The position numbers and the translations under genes are program-made. The notes beneath the pieces are model-generated. The model was not told where the DNA came from. It did not search any database and saw only the letters and a program-made list of their open reading frames with translations. Shown here one piece after another: positions 58,525 through 64,000 of a DNA stretch of 64,000 bases (within the stretch, counting starts at the first letter, position 1; each line of letters begins with the position of its first letter). This DNA comes from Athripsodes cinereus (taxonomy: Eukaryota > Arthropoda > Insecta > Trichoptera > Leptoceridae), in NCBI GenBank assembly GCA_947579605.1, contig OX388317.1, positions 22,959,384 to 23,023,383 on the forward strand, written 5' to 3'.

Positions 58525-61400
58525 CCGTTAGTATCCATAGCGGTAGTATAGAGGGTAAACCGGGGCAGGGAGGGGTAGGAATAATGTTAAGTAAAGACTT
58601 GGGTATGAGAGTTAAGGGATACATACACTATGGAGGTAGGATTATTTTAGTCAAACTAGATACCAAACCCGTAGACACAATTTTGATCCAAGTCTACATG
58701 CCAACATCTAGCCATAGCGACCAAGAAATTGAGATTCTATACGAAAACATCCAAAAATTGCTAGATGACACAAAAGCAGAGGAAAATGTTATTGTAATGG
58801 GAGACTGGAACGCAGTAGTAGGGGAAGAAAGGGAGGGATCAATCGTAGGAGCATATGGGTTGGGCACTAGAAATGATAGAGGTAACCGTCTCATTGAATT
58901 TTGCGCCAAAAATAAAATGTTTGTAGCCAACACCTGGTTTCAACACCACTATAGACATCGCTATACATGGAAATCTCCCGGAGACAGATTTCGATTACAG
59001 ATTGATTACATTCTTACGCGTCAACGATACAGGAATCAAATTAAAGATTGCAGGAGCTATGCAGGTCCGGACATTGATAGCGATCATAATATGGTTGTGG
59101 CGGAAACCATACTGAAATTCAAAAGGCTCGAGAAGAGAACCACAAAAAGATGGGACCTAAAGATGCTAAAAATAAAGGAAGTAAAAGAGAAATACGACGA
59201 AAAAACTGAGATATGCGATTTTGTGAGCAATGATAATGTAGATAAAGTATGGGGGAAAATTAAAGAGAAAATAACCGCAGCGGCAGACGAGGTTTTAGAG
59301 AAAAGAAAGCCGCAAGCTAGGAAAGAATGGATCACAGACGACATTTTAAAAATGATCGAAGAAAGAAGGAAGCTAAAGAATTCTCAAACAGAAGAAGGGA
59401 AAAAAGAATATAAAGCCCTTAGGAATAAAATTAACAGAGAATCCAAGCTGAAAAAGGAATGTTATTTGCAAGAAAAATGCAAAAATATCAACAGAAATAT
59501 AAAACAAAGGAAAATCGAAACCGCATACTCTGAAGTAAAGAACTTCTTCAATGAAAAAACACAGCCACGATGTGCTATACAAGATAAAAACGGCAAACTG
59601 CTGTTTGAGGACGAACTGATCGTCAAAAGATGGAAGGAATACCTAGAACAATTGTACAAAGGAAAGAGCATACTCCAGGAAAGCAAAGCACTGGAAGCAG
59701 AATATGACGTAGAAAATAATGGAGATGACATCTTAAGAAGTGAATTTGATATTGCATTAGCAAAGTTGAAAGACAGCAAAGCACCAGGCATCGACCTGAT
59801 TCCATCAGAGCTGCTTAAATGCGCGGGAAAAGGCATGCTTGATACATTGTATAAGCTCGTCTGCAAAATATACGACACAGGAGAGATACCTGAGGACTTT
59901 GCCAAATGTCTGATACGAGCGCTTCCTAAGAAGGCAGGCACGACAAAGTGCGAACAACACAGAACCTTAAGCATGATATCACACGCTTCTAAGATACTCA
60001 CCAACATTATAATGAAAAGGGCGGAAAATAAAATAAACGAAACACTTTCAGAAGATCAATTTGGATTCCGCAAGGAGACTGGTACAAGAGATGCAATCCT
60101 GAGTCTCAGACTTATTCTAGAAAAGAGAATAACAGTTAATAAAAACACATATATAGCATTCATCGACCTAGAAAAGGCATTCGATAAAGTAGAATGGGAA
60201 CAACTTTTTAACATCCTAAACGAAATAGGAATGAGTTTCAAAGACAGAAGAGCAATCTGGAGCCTATATAAGAACGAAATGGCCGTAATTAAAAGCGGAG
60301 AGAGCTGCGCAGAAGCAAGGGTCGAACAAGGCGTAAGACAAGGATGCTCAATGTCGCCAGCTCTCTTTAACTGCTATATACAGCGAGCCATTGATGAACT
60401 GAGAGAAGAAATGAAGAACTGGACAGGAGTCAAAATAAATGGGAAAAAGGTCGACATGATCAGATATGCTGACGACATAGCACTGCTCGCAGACTCCGAG
60501 ATGGAGCTGAACGAAGCCTTAGGAAAAATGGAAAGTATTCTGTTGTCAAAGTACAACATGAAAATAAATAAAGAAAAAACAAAATGTATGGTCGTTGGAA
60601 AAGAGGAAGCGACTGCGAACATTGCCATAAATGGAGTGAGCATCAAACAAGTAAGTGAATTCGTGTACCTGGGCAGCAGAATAAACCAGGATGGACGCTC
60701 CAAATCGGAAATTGTAAGCAGAATAAACCAGGCAAGGATTGCCTTTAACAAAAAATCAAAGATATTGGAATCCCCAAATATTGACTTAAGCGTAAGGAAG
60801 AACCTTACTAAAGCCTTTGTATGGAGCATTCTGCTTTATGGTTGTGAGACATGGACCATCAGCAAGAGTGAAAGCGGACGGCTGGCGGCCTTTGAGATGT
60901 GGTGCTACAGACGCATGCTCAAGATCCATTGGTCGGAGCACGTCGAAAATGAAGAAGTATTAACCAGGGTAGGCGAAAAAAGGCAACTCCTTAAGAGAAT
61001 CAGCCAACAACGAGCTAACTGGATTGGCCACAACATCAGGCATCCAGGACTACTCATCGCCATCGCAGAGGGTAAGACCGAGGGGACAAATGGCAGAGGC
61101 CGACCAAGAGACGCATATATGGACCAACTGAAGAGAGACATGAACTGTGGCTCATACGTAGGGCTAAAAAGACTGGCTGAGAATAGAGACGAATGGAGAA
61201 GAAAAACCAAACTCGTTGCAGACCAATCCAGTGGATTGTAACTCATTATATATATTCCGTTGTTAATTGAAAAAAGTGAGAGATATGGTAAACAACATTG
61301 CGGGTGACCCACTGTCCACCCGGATACTGTAGAACTTTGGGGACTTTAATTTATCTGTAATTCTATACTAAACTAATTTTGTCCACAGTGGGCAACCTGA
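58525..61400 (+). mobile_element. Nearly complete LINE (endonuclease plus reverse transcriptase), 5' truncated
   Basis: One unbroken frame, annotated from the ATG at 58584 to 61241 (885 residues), though the same frame is open from about 58525. The endonuclease part shows GDWNAVVGE near residue 72 and IDSDHNMV near 163, but its N-terminus with the first catalytic residues is missing. RT blocks: SKAPGIDLIPSELLK, FGFRKETGTRDAI, AFIDLEKAFDKVEW near 525, GVRQGCSMSPALFN and RYADDIALLAD near 628. The C-terminus has LLYGCETWTISKS and RRMLKIHW. The 3' UTR runs to about 61400. The open frame implies a recent insertion, but the truncation means it is not autonomous. Clade not assigned; RTE-like by its C-terminal blocks. 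Confidence 0.92.
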
Positions 61401-61604
61401 AGAGTAATAATTATTAGCAATCATCCACAATCATTTTTTAAACAAATTTCATGTTAATAAACATGTTGAAACCATATATAATTTTGTTGAAAAAACTTTG
61501 ACTTAAAGATATTCTTATTAGAACCAGGTACATTTTAAGTTCCAGGAAGTTCTTTTACATAATCGTAATGATAGTTTAATATTTTTTATTAGACTATAAA
61601 AGAA

Positions 61605-61655
61605 AATAATTGATAAATTCATGAAATATATATGCTTATATTTCATGAATTTATC
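61605..61655. repeat. Inverted repeat
   Basis: GATAAATTCATGAAATATA pairs with TATATTTCATGAATTTATC around GCT. Perfect over about 19-20 bp per arm. Confidence 0.8.
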
Positions 61656-61664
61656 ATAAATATA

Positions 61665-61765
61665 TAAGCGGAAGATCGAAGTCGCTGGAAGCGTTTTGTG
61701 CACACCTATACAAATGATGGTCACGATCCTCAGCACTGAGGGACCGACAACAAAGAAGATATATG
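61665..61765 (+). mobile_element. LINE 3'-end remnant
   Basis: The block AGATCGAAGTCGCTGGAAGC, then AAATGATGGTCACGATCCTC and TGAGGGACCGACAACAAAGA, is less AT-rich than its surroundings. Reading it as D-R-x-x-W-x-x-F-V-H and a terminal ACAACAAAGAAGA is typical of the last bases of insect non-LTR elements. No other copy in this window. Confidence 0.5.
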
Positions 61766-61779
61766 CTTATTTTTAAATA

Positions 61780-62376
61780 TTCTTTTTTAAAATAAATCAA
61801 GTGTGTTTTTAATAATTTTCAAAAAGTTACGATACCAAAAGGGAAGAAAATTTTAATTTTTATGTAACAAATTATGAATTAAATAAATCTGTAATTATAA
61901 ACATAAATTTGTTAAATCATTTATCATAAATTAAAAGAGCATTTCTTAAAAAAATTACAGAAATAGTACTCCATCAGTCCCGTCTTAAGCCCAACAAGCG
62001 CACGAATGCAAACAGTGTTCTAGCACTCTTTTCCTCCTACCAAGTTTTTTAAGCGACCTTTTTTCCAGCAAAACGTTTTTATATTTAGTAAAAACAAAAA
62101 CATTAATATTGTACATCTTTATTTCAGTTTTTACATACATAGTCTTTATGTAATAAAATTAATCTTAACATAAACTTGAACATCAAAACATACAATCAAT
62201 AATGATATTCTATGATTTTAAAAATATTTGTTTCTTTCTCTACTCTGTGAAATCATTTGATAAATCTTCATTCATTGATTATAAGTACTCTTAATATAAG
62301 TTTCGAAAAGAATAAAACTTTAAAAAATTCAAAAATATTTGAAACTAAAACATAACAAATTTACAAAAAAACATCA
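61780..62376. other. AT-rich spacer, no gene seen
   Basis: Poly-A and poly-T rich sequence with no recognised element. Confidence 0.4.
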
Positions 62377-62719
62377 AAATGTCAAATAACGTCACTACTT
62401 ACTAACATTATTTTCATCATGATGTTCAATGCTTATTTACAATAAGTCAAATAAAATCTTATATTAGTACTGTCTAAACATAACTTTGTAAAATGTCTAA
62501 TAACGTCACTACTTACTAACATTATTTTCATCATGATGTTCAATGCTTATTTACAATAAGTCAAATAAAATCTTATATTAGTACTGTCTAAACATAACTT
62601 TGTAAAATGTCTAATAACGTCACTACTTACTAACATTATTTTCATCATGATGTTCAATGCTTATTTACAATAAGTCAAATAAAATCTTATATTAGTACTG
62701 TCTAAACATAACTTTGTAA
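62377..62719. repeat. 114-bp tandem repeat, 3 copies
   Basis: Units begin at 62377, 62491 and 62605 (AAATGTCTAATAACGTCACT). Copies 2 and 3 look identical and copy 1 differs at one base (CAAAT for CTAAT). Each contains CATTATTTTCATCATGATG. Confidence 0.95.
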
Positions 62720-62796
62720 AATTTAGTATTATCGTAAATGTAAGAATAATCAACAAAAATAAAATACATATCAAAATCATCAATACATTATATTAA

Positions 62797-62974
62797 GGCC
62801 TGCCACGCATTGGCAACTTTAATCACCGGCAACTAAATAGTTTACTCACAGGTGAGTATTAAGTTGCAGCAACTAATTAGTTGCTCGTGGGCGTGGCCGC
62901 ATTTAATACCTTGTATTTCATTTTAAATCTATCAAAGCAACTAAATAATTAAAGTTGCCAGTGCGTGGCAGGTT
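62797..62974. mobile_element. MITE with CCTGCCACGCA ends, possible TTAA insertion
   Basis: Ends CCTGCCACGCATTGGCAACT and, on the other strand, CCTGCCACGCACTGGCAACT, followed by TTTAATTA-like words, with inner GCAACTAATTAGTTGC. TTAA lies next to both ends (TTAAGG on the left and TTTTAA on the right), compatible with a piggyBac-type duplication. The outermost bases do not match perfectly, so this class is tentative. Confidence 0.7.
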
Positions 62975-63149
62975 TTAATTCATTACTAATTAACATCAGT
63001 TTCATGAAATTATATTCTTATGGGTTTCTCTATCCGGTTATAAAATTTTATTGAGTAAAATAAATCCTAACATAAATTTACAAAAGGTCCAACTAATAAA
63101 ACTTATCTAAACAAACATAAAAAAATATTGGAAACTGAAACGAGTTACA

Positions 63150-63405
63150 ATGGTTTGGACATGTTGAGCAAATGCAAGAATGACGAAGACGATGTATATA
63201 TCCGAAAGAGGGGGCGTGAGGAAGCGCGTTCGGCCTAAAACCACGTGGCTTGATCGCGTGTTGAGTAAGAGAAATTGGCGTGTATGTATGAGAAACTGGA
63301 TAAATGTGGAGGAAGCGAAAGAAGTTTGTAAGGACAGATCTATATGGCGTTCTGTGCTCTCTGCCTACCTCTCCTGGGACACGGTGTGAGGGTATAAATA
63401 GATAA
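63150..63405 (+). mobile_element. RTE-like LINE 3' tail fragment
   Basis: The plus frame reads VRKRVRPKTTWLDRVLSKRN and then WINVEEAKEV, and the fragment ends GTGTGAGGGTATAAATAG. Compared with the 26.1 kb copy it has a deletion between TTWLD and LSKRN. Confidence 0.75.
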
Positions 63406-63643
63406 AACATGATTGCAGTTTATTTTTCTATCATGGTTTGTGTAACTTGAAGATCTTAACTTGGTCTATAAAATCATAGACAAAATTAAGACAACTTAGT
63501 GGGGGGCACTTTCTGCTTTCTGGAGTGTCATCCTGTGCTGATGGTTCAAGCCTTGACCATCATCGGCAAGGTGTGCCTTAAGGCGCGGCTTTTTCGGATT
63601 CTATTCACCCTGGATCAAGACGAGCCTATACTCTATGCAGTAG

Positions 63644-63852
63644 TTATGAATATATTCTAGAATCATGTGTGTGCGTATCTCTGATGTAGACTATTTCGTC
63701 GCAGATAGTATGTAAGATGGCTCGGCACTTCTGGGAGCACTCCTTGGTACAATGCCATCTAGTTTTAGTGCCATAAGACTTTGCAAAGAAGGTATGGCCT
63801 TTATAAAACAACCTTTGTTTTCCATTTGGTAAACTGTATATGGCCAAGTCAC
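63644..63852 (-). CDS. FLYWCH zinc-finger exon 22
   Basis: Acceptor ATATATTATAG/GT, frame after two nucleotides, 68 residues. It carries IYSLPNGKQRLFYKGHTFFA, TRWHC (Cys34), Cys42 (Cys38 between), CRAILHTIC and HTH (His60/His62), then DSRIYS. It is the last member of the NGK block and the exon closest to the presumed common BTB exons beyond the window end. If an unseen shared donor exists, it should end one nucleotide into a codon. Confidence 0.89.
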
Positions 63853-64000
63853 CTATAATATATTATACATATATAGTTATTCTACCAAATATTCTTATTA
63901 ATTGTTTCACATTTTATCATCATTATTCTCCCTTCAACACTCTTACAGGGAGCATAGGGTAGAAACTTGCCTCATCCATTCAGAGTGTACTCTTCCCACA

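Noticed and set aside
59462..60007. 181-residue minus ORF and other minus ORFs over the LINE
   Set aside because: They are antisense shadows of the LINE reading frame.
62377..62719. CRISPR-like repeat array
   Set aside because: Units are contiguous 114-bp tandem copies without variable spacers, and the DNA is eukaryotic.

Overview
The window is insect nuclear DNA, most probably lepidopteran. It is AT-rich and intron-bearing, and it is full of small non-autonomous transposons, tRNA-headed SINEs and 3' pieces of LINEs. Its genes are a tandem cluster of insect chemoreceptor-type genes and a long series of FLYWCH zinc-finger exons. No bacterial-style gene organisation, CRISPR array or rRNA gene is visible.

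Plus strand, 1.7-14.0 kb: four tandem gustatory-receptor-like genes of 383-395 aa. All four have the same four-exon structure: one long first exon, then exons of about 87, 145 and 165 nt, with intron phases 0, 0 and 1. Each protein ends in a receptor-like S/T-Y-x-I-x-x-I-Q motif.

Minus strand, 0.7 kb and 18-63.9 kb: 22 separate exons, each encoding one FLYWCH zinc finger. Each begins at a splice acceptor and carries its own stop codon. In all 22 the reading frame starts exactly two nucleotides after the AG, so every one could be joined in frame to the same phase-1 donor. This is the architecture of the alternative 3' exons of mod(mdg4), whose shared BTB-encoding exons would then lie beyond base 64000. 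Three of the 22 (42106-42305, 51069-51247, 52956-53155) lack a convenient start codon and are visible only by reading from the acceptor. Two decayed copies lie near 16.1 and 40.5 kb. The exons fall into physical blocks of related sequence, which points to growth of the array by local duplication. The receptor cluster sits between the outermost FLYWCH exon (0.7 kb) and the rest, so it is probably nested on the opposite strand inside this locus.

Mobile and repeated DNA fills most of the remainder. There is a nearly complete LINE with an 885-aa ORF (58.5-61.3 kb), a jockey-like LINE fragment inserted in a hAT-type element (42.9-44.8 kb), and about ten copies of the tail of an RTE-like LINE. There are also five copies of a tRNA-headed SINE, a piggyBac transposase C-terminus, several hAT-, PIF- and foldback-type MITEs (some with clear target-site duplications), and tandem arrays of 158 bp x 6, 157 bp x 2, 114 bp x 3 and about 55 bp x 3. 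The stretches 26.2-27.4, 37.6-38.3 and 45.9-49.4 kb are AT-rich with little recognisable content.
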